A DNA stretch of 64,000 nucleotides, taken from the NCBI RefSeq assembly GCF_028769735.1, contig NC_088176.1:18695501-18759500 (forward strand). Reading direction: 5' to 3'. Source of the DNA: Zonotrichia leucophrys gambelii. Lineage: Eukaryota > Chordata > Aves > Passeriformes > Passerellidae. The stretch's first letter is position 1. Each line of letters begins with the position of its first letter. Shown piece after piece: positions 47,266 through 59,800 of the stretch. The position numbers and the translations under genes are program-made. The notes under the pieces were generated by a model. It saw only the letters and a list, made by a program, of their open reading frames with translations. It was not told the origin of the DNA and ran no database searches.

Positions 47266-47298
47266 TTCTCTCTCTCTCTCTCTTTTTTTTTTTTTTTT
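47266..47298 (+). repeat. Compound (CT)n-T(n) microsatellite
   Basis: About nine CT units run directly into about 16 T residues, followed by GCCTCCTTCCTCC. It is a low-complexity tract. Confidence 0.85.
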
Positions 47299-50200
47299 GC
47301 CTCCTTCCTCCACACCCATACTTACCCCTCCTCCGAATGATTTAAAGGATTTGAGGCTTGTAGGAGCAATATAATTGTATGACTCAGAGGAAATAATGTG
47401 TGCAGTCTTGGTCCTGGACAAAGGCAGTGGAAGAGGGGTTAAAGTCAGTGCCCAACCCCATCAGGTACAGGTCCCTGGAGTAGAAGAACTGTCTGGCTGC
47501 AGGGGGCTCACCTGGCACTTGGCTGACAGATTTAATTGGATTGTGACCCAGGTCCAAGACACTGGATGTCCTCTATGGCTCAGATTACTGTATGGAAGAT
47601 AGAGATGCATTGTGAGGTTAGGGAAATTCACATGCACAAAAGAGAATCGAACATCAGGTGAGATGCTCTGCACGTTTTTCATCTCAGCATACTTAGTTAC
47701 TCAAACTTCACCTTTCCTGGACAGTGTCTGGAGCCACCTCCCCCCTAGACCTCAGTTACAGAGGTTTGGAGAGCTGGGGAAGGTGCTAGGAGAGACCCCC
47801 TGGGTATCCCTAAGTGGGAGGAGGACACTTCTGGAAGGTATACTGGAAAATGCAGAGATGAAGCCAGGATGTTCCTGCTTGAACTCACTGAGTGAGACTC
47901 AGCGAGGCCGGGAGGCTGAATGCTGGCCACAGCTGTGGCTGTGCACTGGCCTTGGACAAGGCACTTACCCCTCTGCTCCCTCTTTCCTTTTTGCTGCTCA
48001 CACAGTATTTCAGCATTCTGGGCAGGCAAGGCCTCTCCTTTGGCCATCCACAGTGCTTGACTGCTGCTGAAACAACGGCCCACATCTATGGCCCAAGGTC
48101 CCCTCCCTCCTCCTCCAAGCAGAGCTCAGTGGGTCACATTGCTGGCATGCCATGGCCATGATTCAAACCCTATAGATGACCCACATTTTCCTCTGCACCC
48201 AAGTTGTGTCCTGCATCAGACCAGCCACTTCATCAGGGGTCTTTAGCAAGTGAGAGCTCAGATCCTGTTGGTCTGATGCTGGAATTGGGGCCTTCTCTCT
48301 GGGGGTATCTGCACTGTCATGGCTAACCCTGCTGATTGTTGGTTTTGCCCATGCACAGTTTCATTCCCAGCACATTCTTCTTCTGAAACTGATACATCAG
48401 TTTTAATTAGTTAGGTTTTCTTTTTCTGTCTAGAGGAGCCTCCTGCCTTCAAAGACCAACTTTCAAACATTAACTCTTCTAAATGTTTCCCCCTACATGT
48501 GAACCCCTCCCTACCCTGCCTTGTAAATTATGTCCAGTCCTGTCCTTTTAGCAGGCAGGTACTTAATTTGATAAATTCAGCTTAGGGTCTCCTTAAGTGT
48601 ATGTATGTGCGTGTGTGATGCGTGTGTGTAAAGACGGAACAAAATAAAATTGTATCAAGGCATAAATTACTCCTCTGGCATCATAAATTGCCAAGGTAAA
48701 GCTCAATTTTTGGACTTTTCTTTCACCTTCTTTTAAATGAGATAATTAATGTAAGAGGCGGAAAAAAGGGGGAGACCTTCCTGCTCCCTGGTGCCCTTAG
48801 CCTTGATGTTTGGCTATGAAACGCCAGGGTTGCTGTGGGGTGGAGATCTCAGTTCTGGAGTGGGGGGAAACAGTGAAGGAGACGGAGATCTGGGAGGGTG
48901 GGGGTCATGGGGATGGCGAGTGTCTTCATTTTGCCAGGGCTGGGGGAGGGCCTGTAATGCGGGCTGTGACCCTATTTAATAAAATGCCTAGGAAAGCAAG
49001 GGGCCAGAAGGGGGGGTGAGAGGGAGACGGAGTGGCTGGGGCTGGCAGGAGACTGTCATGAGATGAAAGTGTCCCTTCGTCCATCCCTTTCCTCCCTCTC
49101 TGCTGTCAGCACTTTTTAATGTCAAACAGTGTGAGTGGTCGATGGGGCTAGCTTCTGTCTCCTCATATGTACTTTTTTTCACTTTCCCCAGAACTTTGGC
49201 CAGATGAATTCACTGCTTGGGAGCAGCTAGAGAGCGGTGCGGGTGGCCCTGCAGGCGTCCTTTTCACAAGGACCTTGAGCTGAACTTTTTTCAAGTCTTT
49301 CTCTGAGGCAAAAGCTTGTCAGGCAATGTCTCCTTTCTGCCCTGCCTCTCTCAAGTCCTAGACCACCCTGGGTGTAAAGCTGGTCTTACAAAGTTTCCCT
49401 TGAGAGCAGTGTGGGCATCACACAGTGAATACTGTCCACATGATAATCCAGTTCCTGCACACTGCACTGAAATTTAGGGAACTTATGTGTCTCTTTGGTC
49501 CCTGCCACCAGTCTGTTGGGAGACACTGGGTCATGCATCATGTAATACCTCAGTTTCCCTGCCTCTAAAATGGTGGCCATCATCACTACTTCATTTGTGA
49601 TCAAATTGGAGATGTATGAAAAATGCATGGTGAGAAACCGTTGCTTTTTTGAAGTGTGGTAATCTGTTGATGAGCTGGTACCACACAGCCCAAAAATGCC
49701 CTGTAACAAGGTGACTGGCCTTGCTGGGACTATGGCCATAGGGCTAGGTCATAAGCAATGCCACAGTCACTGCACATGTGACATCAAGATCTTAACATCT
49801 CTGCTGTGTCTGTGGCCCTTGCTTGGCAAGCTGAGCAACTGGGGGAGTAGGTTCAATTTTGATTGCTCCAGGGTATTTCAGAATGGCCCAGAGGTGCCAG
49901 CTCTTGTGGGTGAAGAAGATTCATCTTTGCAGTGAAGCTGAGCCACAAGACCCCCAAGAAAAGTGATTTCTGCAGGTATGCTGATAGGAGCTACCTGATT
50001 AAAGTGTGACAAACTGATTGGTTATGTTCATGAGCCTGAGCTGTGCTTTGTTCTGCAGCTGCAGGTGAGGGTACTTTTTGACACTGATGAAATGAAACTA
50101 TCACCTTTTTAAAGTTTAAGCTCAGGTAACCCAGCAGAGGCAATTGCACTGTCTGTCATTTGTCCCCATTCGCTCCATAACGTTTAACCTACCTGTCAAT

Positions 50201-52739
50201 GTCAGCCATGCTCGACACACGGACAGAGACCACAACACTATTCTATGCCTACAAAATGTGTTTAAATAATGATGAGGTAAAGAAGTGAGGTTCACATTGG
50301 TGCCAGCACCAGGACTACTCCACCTTCTCTGCTGGCCAACCACCCCTCCATGCCCAGTGACCAAACAGCACATGGCTGTGACAGCACACAAGCTGAGAGT
50401 CCTCCTGGGGCAATGAGAGGCACTAGAGGAGAATCTGTCCTCTGCAGTTATTGTAGTGGTGATGGAGGGAGGACAAAGGAATCAGGACAAAAAGCTAACA
50501 GAAAACACGTTTCACTAGTCTTGTCAATCCCAAGACTTGCTTTGAATTCTCTTTTTCATATCTATGGAAAATGCTCCACCTCCTCTCTGGCCTAGCCATT
50601 GGGTTGCTTGATTGGGACAACCTAAAGCGGCAAGTCATTTTCTACCTGGAAGGGTGCAAAAGGGAGGGAGGGGAAGGGTTTGAGATGGGCACCTCTTCTG
50701 GGGTAGTCAGAAGTCCAGGTGATGATGGCTGGAAGCTCTGACACCCTCGCCATGCTGCGGTGGTGTGGGGCAGGGGGCTGGTGCCCATGTCTGGGGTGTG
50801 CTGTGCGAGGGGCGGGAGCTGGGCTGCTCTGCAGCCTGTGGGCACTGCTGTGCTGCTCACAGCAGTGTGTGTTTGGTGAGGAGCTTTGGCTGTCTTAAGC
50901 ACCTCTCGAATACATTGGGCACAGCTCATTGAATCCTCTAACAATCCAGCTCCTGTCTCCTCTCCCCCTTCTTCCCAAGAGCCAGTGTCTTTTTTCAAGA
51001 AACAGCAGCAATGCCTGTGCCCCACACTCCCGTGGGCTCTGTCCCTATTCCCTCCCTTCCACAGACTGTCTCCCCTTGCTGCCCCATGACACAGGGCCCC
51101 CTCTGAAAAGACGATTTTGTTGCTGGCAAATGGTTCCTTGCTGGTGAGGATTTTCCAGAATTCAGCACTTCCCAGGCCCTACTCCTGCATGGAGAGAGCT
51201 AGTTAATGAGCCATTAACCAGAGGAAGGGAACTCTCTGGTGGCTGCCAGCAACAATAGCAACAAAATAACCCAAAAACAACAAAGCATACCCAAGAAAAA
51301 TGCACCAAACATCAGGAGGAGTTTCAGGGAAAAGAGAAGAAAAAAGCAAAAGCAAATCCAGAGAGCTGTTATTGTAATACCTTGGTTACAAACACAATCC
51401 TTGGTAAAGTAGTTGCCTTCTCTGGTGAAGAGAAGGGTTTAGACTGATTCATGCAGTCCCAACAGCTATTCTTCCCCCTGCCCTCTACAGCCCTGTCCCA
51501 AAATTCTCAGTTTGGACTGGGTGCACAGCGGGAGGACAGTGAGGAGTGGTGCCTTGGGACCCAGCATGTGTGCCCAGGATAGTTGCCCTGCTCTAGGAAA
51601 GACAGGAGACAGTGTCAGGAGATGAGGGATGGAGTGGGTACAGGCCCTGGAATGTGGGTAGTCAGGGAGAGAGTCCTCTTCGGAGAATGCTGAGATGTGT
51701 TAGAGCTTGGGGAGTGAGAAGCTGGGGGGCAGGGGTGCTGAGGGTGTGCAGATGGAGGCTGTGCAGGGGTTTGACAATGAAGCAATGCAGGAGCAGACTT
51801 GGTGCATGCAACAGCCACAATGTCCCAAAGGTAGCTCATGCCAATGGCTGGTGAACCTTCAGTGGCCCACCTGGGGAGTTGAGCTGTGGACCCAATAAAG
51901 GCCTCTGGGCAGGGAATGAGCACCCACCTGGGAATTAGACCCGTGTTGCTAAACTGAGGCACTTGTCTCACTAGCACAGGCTGGGGAGAAGCTCTTTTGC
52001 AGTAGGATTGCAGAGTGCTCTGCCCAGGAGATCCCCGGGTGCCTGCAACCTCCAGCACCACTGCAACACAAACAGTGAAAGGTATTCTTTCCAGAACTGC
52101 ATCCACATTTTCACTGTTCTCATTGCAAACTTGCTTGCTTTGCTCTCCAGCTAAATACTTTGCACCTGGAAACATGCACTTGAATGCCATTTTCGTGGTG
52201 CTTGCTGGTTGGAAATCAATATTAATTTACTTGTGCGTGTAAATACAGAAATGTATTTATAAGTTTCAGATCAGTTGCAAACACATGCAAATTCTGTACA
52301 TAAATTCTCACTCATTTATGTAATCTGTTCAGTAATATCATTAAAGAGAGCACATCTACTGCCTGACTAGAGCTACATTTGCAATGTGCTGAGATCAGCT
52401 GTGACTATTCACATACCACAGTCCCCTGCCCATGCAGCTCCCAGCAGTGGGTGATGCTCTGGCTCCAGGTATCTTCTGCTGTTTTCCTGTGATGTGTTAT
52501 TACTTTTCTCAAGGGCTTGGGTTTTGGTTTTGGGTTTTTGTGTGTGTCTGTGTCTTTTTAGCGCAAGCAGGCTTGAGTTATTCTGAGGTTTGTGGCATAG
52601 GGAGGGAATTGTGGTTTCTTTCGGACTAAACACCTTCTGCAAAGTGATTGCAAATGCACTGGACTTGATTGCATAGCTGATCTCCTCCAGTCCTGTGTCT
52701 CTCCAGCTACAGATCACAAGAAGAGTAGGAATTATTTAC

Positions 52740-53640
52740 AATTCTACAAAAAAGAAACATGGTCAAGCAAGACATCATTAAAATACACTTTTAACAAGAC
52801 ATGGTGTGTGTATTTCTCAGAGTTGTCATTTGAGAACTGCCCACTAAATTACTGCTCAGAGAAGTAACTCTGAGTGAAAGGAAAAATCGTCTGGTTAAAC
52901 ATATTGTATGTCAGTGCTGAGAAAATCATTAACATGTATATGCTGTAGAGAAGAGAATACACCAGCAAAAGTCTATCAATAAAGATATACCACATTTTTA
53001 TGATACTGGAATTAAAGAGACCTGATAGAAAAATATCACACTCATTTTATTAAAAAATATGATCTTGTCAAAGCTGTTTCCTTTCCAGGATAAATGAAAC
53101 TCAGCCATATCAATATTACTGATTTTAAATCGTCATTTTTAAGCTCAATGCTTTATTATTTATAATTGCTTAATAATTCCAGAAGATGTGAATTGGTCGA
53201 ACCCCTGATTTCTTGTCAAGCCATTTTGACTATTAAAAATACTACAAAAGCAATCCTGAAAAAAGGCATTGCACTTTAAAGGCACAACAATATACTCCAT
53301 AACAGTGACATTTTTTACATCAATATATTTCTGAAGAAGGCTTTCAGTTCAATGAATAGTCCTGCATTTAAAATTGTAAAATAAAGCACACAGGAGCTAA
53401 GACTCTTCCTTGTATGTACCTAAGGTGGAGGAAAGTGTGTACTGTGTTGAATTATTTGATAGGTAATATACAGTTATAGCAGCTGACAGAGTTTTACTCC
53501 AGGGCAGAATTAACGCTAAATATTCACTTTTGCAATTTTTATTTCCTGTTGCATAGGAGTCTGCATTGCATGAACATAAATCTTTGCATTTGTTTCCTAC
53601 ACTATTTTAAAAAAGGAAAAATGAAACAAAGATGAACAGG
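52740..53640. promoter_or_regulatory. AT-rich block, candidate conserved non-coding element
   Basis: Roughly 900 bp is strongly AT-rich, with repeated homeodomain-type cores such as GCTTAATAATT and CATTAACATG and almost no CpG. The call is by composition only. Confidence 0.25.
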
Positions 53641-54169
53641 AGCAAATAAAACTCAAGAGAAAGCACATGCTGATGGTAGCTGATTGCAACAAAAAGGAGC
53701 TGCTTCAGTCAGTCTCTATTAGATCTAGATACTCAAGCATGTACCTGTGGTAAAAACTTCAGGGTGATGACTTAGCCTGAGGAGAGGTTCCAACGCTCCC
53801 TGCTTACAGAAAGCTGGAGTTCTCTCTGCTTGCCGTGGTAGGTCCAAGATTGAGCTCACGATAATGTATCTCTATATAGGGCATATTGGTATTAAAATAA
53901 CTGTCTTGCAGGTATGTTTTATTGTGCAGTGGATACACAAGATCTTTGTTGCATACATGCTGGCTCAGTTTTTTTGAGCTGAGGACATGAATCATCCTCC
54001 AAACTGCCATCAGAGTTGATGAGAACTGGGTGGCTATTTGACTTAGATGTCTCAGTCGATGGAAGTAGATCACACTGGAAAACGTTGGGGAAGCACACAC
54101 ACACATCGCAGGAGGGTGTTTGGTGCTGGCCTGTGGCTTTGCTCTGGAGCCAGAGGGAAGGCAGGCCTG

Positions 54170-54560
54170 GGCAGGATGGTGGAGAGGTGTGGGCAGCGTT
54201 TCCTCACCCACACGTTGTGCTGGGGCTGCGGGGCTGCAGGGGATGTGTGTCGGATACACTCCACACACTCGCGCTTGTTGGTGGGCAATCTGACCGCGCA
54301 CGGTCGCTGCGGCCGGTGCGACTCAGTGACTCCGCACGGGGCTGGGTATTAATTACACGCTTGAGAGCCGTGTGTGTGTGTGTGTCTGTGTGTGTGTGTG
54401 TCTGTGTGTGTGCGTGCAGCCGGGCCCGGGGAACACCCGAGCTTGTCACACACTCCGTGTGCTCGTGCAGCCGCGACAGGAGGTGCAGAGCCGTGACGCT
54501 CTACCCGCGGCCTCAAGGTCTGGGCGGCCCAGCCAGGCAGCCCCCGGTGCCACGGTGTGT
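54170..54560. promoter_or_regulatory. Orphan CpG-rich patch 4 with GT microsatellite
   Basis: This is the largest orphan CpG-rich stretch of the right half (GACCGCGCACGGTCGCTGCG, CCGGGCCCGGGG, CCGCGGCC). A GT repeat sits in its middle. It could be a promoter of an unannotated non-coding transcript or a distal island of the PAX2 domain. Confidence 0.5.
54371..54414 (+). repeat. (TG)n microsatellite
   Basis: Three TG blocks are separated by two TC interruptions, about 44 bp in total. Alternating purine-pyrimidine sequence of this kind can adopt Z-DNA. Confidence 0.92.
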
Positions 54561-54659
54561 GCAGCAGGGTGGGTTTGCTGCCCTCTGCGTGGGCTTTATA
54601 GACTCTGCGTGTACCATCCTGAGCACAGCGCCGAGACTACAGCCAGCTGCTGAACTCTG

Positions 54660-54980
54660 GTGGTAACAAACAGCCCCATTAATGCAGTGTCACAGATTTC
54701 ATTAGGGCGTCAGTCCCGACCAACATGGCCATAAATCAGGGAGATGGTACAAGGGCTTGCAGGCCCTGGTTTCAAGGGCCACATAGCCAGAGACTCATAA
54801 CGCTCAAGAGGAAATGATCATGAATATTATTTAAAAAAATCAGAAATGTATATTAGAAAATCTCTGAGCTTATCAGATGGAGTGAGGTTGGGTAATAGCT
54901 GTTATTTATACTGCTTGTGCAGAGTGATAAAGTGGTGCTTTATGACCTGTGGTTTATCACTTAGAATAAGAGTCATGTGA
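54660..54980. promoter_or_regulatory. Candidate conserved non-coding element beside CpG patch 4
   Basis: Sparse CpGs and homeodomain-type cores (CATTAATG, TTTATAC) lie next to a nested inverted repeat: GTGATAAA (54924-54931) pairs with TTTATCAC (54953-54960), and ATAAAG (54927-54932) pairs with CTTTAT (54938-54943). Confidence 0.3.
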
Positions 54981-56789
54981 CTCCATTAAGGATCCTTCTG
55001 TAGAAATGAAAAAGGGTAAATTAATGTGGTTTTTTTATTGTTAAATATTTGCACTCTCCTAAACCCAGTTTTTATTTTCTCTACTTAAGAAGTAGCGCAT
55101 AAGCACAAATAAGTTTAAGTTTTGATTGATGAAGAGGTGGGGTGAAAACTCCCTTTATGTCAAAGGCTCTCTGGAGTGAGCCAGCCTCCCACCCACTAAT
55201 GTCTATCAGCGGGGTTGGGTTCAGCGAAGAGGGAAAGGCAACACAGTCAGCACTGTTACACCCCAAAAGTTGCTCCCCTTGGCCTCTCCGACCCATCATC
55301 TGCAGAAACACACTGTAGTCCTGCTGCTGCCTCAGCCTCACTGCTGCTCTGGGAAGGGAAAAGGGGATCTGTGGAGACCAAGGGTGGGAGCAACCCTGGG
55401 CAACCTGAGCAAAGAGATGAGATGAGACACTCTCAGGAGAGGAGAGGCTCTGCCTGAGCAAAGAGGAATTGAACTCCTCAATGATGTTTTAAGCACTAGA
55501 AACTGTCCTTACAGACCTCCCTATGAGCCCTGCCATGGCAATGAGCTCCATGGAAGCCATGGGTAATCTGCAGGACAATGCTGTCACTGGAACCTGAATG
55601 GGGGAGCAAAACCACAGCAGTGCTATTAAGAGGTCATACAATTGCTGTGGGGATATGCCCCTCAAGCCCCGTGAGCTGCAGCTGCTGGGGAGGCAGCGAG
55701 CACACAGTGCTGGTGGGCAGTGGCCACGTTCACCAGGGCATAGGAAAGGAAAAGAAGATGGAGTGGACTAGTAAACTCCAAGGAGATGCTGGAATGCCGC
55801 AGGAGTCTCTCCCAAACCTTCCTGGTTTAGTCTGAGATGCTCAGAGATGGGGTTTCAGGAGAGAACCAAGACTGAGCTGCTAAGGAAGAAAGCATGAGAG
55901 CAGGCAGATGCAGACAAGGGTTTTGATGAGGGACAGTGATGGACACACTCCTCTGTCACCTCTGGTGACTCCTGTGTTCACAGCTCTGCACCACCTACAC
56001 GGTGCCTCAGGGCACTTGAAAGGCCTCTCAGCTTCCTAGGGGACTCCCTTTAGCAAGGTGAGGAGTGTTGGTCAGCAGAGCAGTGGAAGTGTTGGGTTAT
56101 TAACACCTGTACAGCCCCAGCTATACAAGTTGATCAGAGCACACTATGTATCTAATTATGGGACTCTGCAGTAAAAAATCAGATTCCTCAGTGAGGCAGA
56201 AGTACCATATTTGGTTTTATGTGTATCTGACTCAGTTTTCCTGCTTGTAAAGTGGAGTTTACCACATTCATCTTCATCAGAACATATGTGGAAAGGATTA
56301 CTTAAAAATTACCTGTGGAGATAAAAAGGACTGCAACTTTGCTAAAATTTTGGATAAAATTTTCTTGAATATTAGCTCTCAGAATCTGGATCTTTTTCTG
56401 TTTTGAAGAATAAAAGAATTGTTGACTTGTCAGAACTGGAGAAAAGAAGTTTCAGCAAGCTAAAAAAAACACTCGTGAGAAAACTGTCATTATATTTTTG
56501 CCATCTTTTCCCCCTTTGATTTTGAAAGAAGTGCTTGCAGGGAGGGAGCTGCCTGGAAGTGAGAGAGAGTGATGGTTTGGGAAAGAACACAACAGACAAA
56601 CCTGAAAGAGAAGAGGAAGATTATCACATTATTTTGTGTTTTTTTTTTTTCCAATCTGTTGCTTATGTTTCATCTAATAGTAAAGCCTTCTGAAGCTGAA
56701 GTCAAGTCTGTACCCTTAAGGGCAGTTGCTGTGACTCTTTCCCAGGCTGAGTTACAACTTGGCGTCCTGTTGTGCTAAGAGCAGAGTGT
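54981..56789. other. Intergenic sequence, no supported gene
   Basis: Unique sequence. The open frames are short and unrelated to families I know. A T13 run lies at about 56638-56651. Confidence 0.55.
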
Positions 56790-56880
56790 CACAGTCATAA
56801 AACAACTCAGACTGGAAGATACTCTCAGAGGTGTCTGGACTCACCTCCACCTAGAGCAGGCTCATCTCAAAAAGGCAGGC
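56790..56880 (-). mobile_element. CR1-like LINE 3' fragment
   Basis: The plus strand carries GACTGGAAGATACTCTCAGAGG, then GTCTGGACTCACC and TCCACCTAGAGCAGGCTCA, which match in order the blocks typical of the antisense of avian CR1 3' ends (ggttggaagg-acctct, tggtccaacc, cacctagagcagg). It is short, diverged and has no coding capacity. Confidence 0.55.
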
Positions 56881-59800
56881 AGAAGGGGCTTTGAGGGCAC
56901 ACAAAATCAGTGGCATAACACACAGGAGGCTGGGGCCTCTGCCTCCTCCTGGCCAGCTTTCCAGAGGACTCTGCATTCAGATGTGTGCCAGAGGTGGTTC
57001 AGTCCATTTTGTTGCATGTTCTGCTCAGTGATGGGGGTGGCTTTTCTCTCCAGGTGAGGAAAGCATGAGTAGTGGCTTTCAACTGACCTTGTGTGTAAGC
57101 AGAATTCAGCCTAATGTCTAGCTCTCAGAGCATATTGCTTGTGTGTACCTCACAGTCATTTCCCATCATGGCTATGTGCTAATTGTCTCTAGGGGAAGTG
57201 AGAAGAAGACTTATTAATCTGTGCACTGAGGAAAGGTTGTAAATCACTGTGTGTTTCCAGCGATAAAATTGGTGAAATAAATTAAAACAAGCACTAATGA
57301 CCCAAAGAGAGCTCTGATGTAGTGGGAGTGGGCTGGGGCATATAGCTGTGCTTGGGTATAGGGTACACCTCTGTCATATACTTTGTTCTGACAGTACTCT
57401 TGCATGTCTCCAGCCACAGTCCCTTGACCCCAGCCAGTGCATTATCAGTACTGCGTATTGTTCTCTCCTCTCTGCTGCAGTGATGGCCTCAGATTTTTAG
57501 CTCAGCTGTTTTATCCCCTTTGCTTTTCAGTCCAGCAGAGCTTAGAGTTAATATATCCTGGTTTTCTGACACTTCTCAACAAACACAGTGAACTTTTCTT
57601 TAAAGCAGATAGTCTGAGCAGCTTCAAAGCCAACAGAGGCATATATCCATTAACAATTGTACAACTTTCCTTTTAGATATTAGTGTAAAAAGTCCATTCA
57701 GAAAGACATCATGCAGGTTTGCAAACAGGCTTTCTGGTGATGAATAACCAGGGTGGAGAAGCCAGCCCATAGTCCTGTTTTCCAGCAGCCTCTTTCATTT
57801 GGGAGGCCCAGAAAATCCTTCAGTGCCTATTCATCAAATGCCACTGAACTGTCTGGTCTTTCTCTCTAGAGGAGATGCTAGTACCAGACAGTTCCATGTT
57901 TTCTATGCAGCAACTGTCCCTACAAGAAATCTTTTGAGAATATCCTCCAACATTTTCTGGGATGATTAAATACTACCTGTTTTGCTTCACCATACAGCTT
58001 CAGCCTCTGGATATTAACCAGGAATGACTCATTTTATATCCCCCAATATAAGAGCTACTTCTCAAACCAGGAGCAGTCTGCTACTGCTCAGGATTGCTCA
58101 TCTACTTGTGGATGTACCTTGCTACCTTCGTTGGAGACCATAAGAGATCATAAGGAAGAAGAATTTTCTTGGTATGATCTTCACAGTGGATTCACTGAAT
58201 CAATGTATCCCTCAGCCCCTGTAAGCTCACCAACCTTCTGCTTTTTCCCCCTGAAGATGCAGGTCTCTGGATTTTCCCTAACAAGCAAAAAACTGAAGGA
58301 GTGCTCCTGCTGCAGTTGGCCACCTCTGCTGGGATGTTCACAAAGGTCAACAGCAGAACTGTGGTACAGTGAGGAACATGCAGCACTGCCATGTGAAGTC
58401 ATGGTTGTGAGCAGAGTCCTCCTGCTCCACAGTGCACCCTTTATATTCCAGAGTCCTCTGTTCCCAGGACCAGTTCACACAAACCCCTCCTCACTTCCTG
58501 CTGGACTTGGTCCTTCTAGACATCACAGGCAGAGAGGCAAGACACGGGAACCAAGGATGGCAGTGCCTGGGCAGAACCTTGTCTGCCTGGACAGAACCAC
58601 AGATTTCTCCAGGAGCTGAGTCCAGCAGCATAACTAGACATCGATTAAAACTGCTTTCAAGGAGCTCCCTAAACCAATGTGTGCCTCTGTCACACAGGAG
58701 GTGAGAGCACCAGCTGTCCACTAGCCTGAAGCTGTACTTGGGCAGCACCTCCAAATTAACAGTATTTATCTTGTATCAGTTTCCTCAGTTCTGTGGTGCA
58801 AGCTCTGGTTTGCATTTGTATCTTATACATGTAAGCACTGCTAGGAAAAATGTTTTCTGAGTGGTTAAAAAAATAAATTATGTCTTTCTTTCAGTTATGC
58901 TTTCTGTGACAAGCATATAAATGGATATCACCAACCCATCCAAGCTTAGAAGTCTGAAAGGCTTTTATTCCATGTGGTATCACCACTGCACCAGTCCATG
59001 TTAGGCACAAGCTCAGTCTCTTGGACCTTACTAGAGCTATTTTCTGTGTTTCCCTACCGCAGGTTGCCTCACAGTTTGTTCTTGAAAACACAAAACTTTT
59101 TGTAAACAATTTTCCTCTTTCAGGTTTTTCCATATCCTTAACTCAAAATATTTTCTCTTTTCATTAAATGTATTTATTTTCCTAATTTTTGATTTTTTGC
59201 CTACTTAACATTCTTACCCCTTTTCCTGATTCAAATCAAACCCAGTAGTGCTAAAGGATGGTAAAAGAGAAACAGGAGAGATAATCTCCTAAAAAAAAAA
59301 AAATCCATTCAGAAAGCCAGGAAACAAAATCAACAAGGAGAGCTTTGAATGTTCTGTTTTGCTCGGAAAATTGTCGATTCCTTTTGCCTCAAGTGCTGGA
59401 CCTGATTCTTCTCCGACAGAGTGCAGCCAAGAATTACAAAGCGAGTCAACAGACAGTGGAACTGAGTTCATCTGAAAAGTAGCCAGAAAAAAACCTCAAT
59501 CTGTGTTCGAGGTGTCCATTTTTAGAAGGAAATTTGCTTAGGTAGAAGAATACCAGCATATTCAGGGTGAGTGGCTCTGTGTGTGTGTATGTGTTTTGGA
59601 TCTTAGCACAAGGAAGGGATGTCTTGCCACCCCCAGGGGTCGGGAATAGTGCATGCATGGGGAGGACCTATTATATTATTTTTCTTCCACCTTAATGAAC
59701 TCCTCTCATGTCCACCTCTGATCAGTGGAGTATGACAGAGGGTGATTGAAGGCCAGTCTCCCAGGAAATGAAGTTTGTTCACACAGCCCAAGTATGCTGG

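Larger units (their letters stand above)
44171..54170. other. Intergenic sequence between CpG patches 3 and 4
   Basis: About 10 kb of mostly unique sequence has no supported coding exon. It includes low-complexity tracts (listed), a GT-rich patch near 48598-48632 and an unusually AT-rich block at 52740-53640. The largest open frame (191 codons, minus, 51615-52190) has no family resemblance. Confidence 0.55.

Noticed and set aside
51615..52190. 191-codon minus-strand open frame
   Set aside because: Ser/Pro/Thr/Gln-rich translation without a domain, in intergenic DNA. No supporting signals.
54016..54666. 216-codon open frame through the GT repeat (VCVCVSVCV run)
   Set aside because: It is produced by the microsatellite and CpG-rich sequence and is not a plausible protein.
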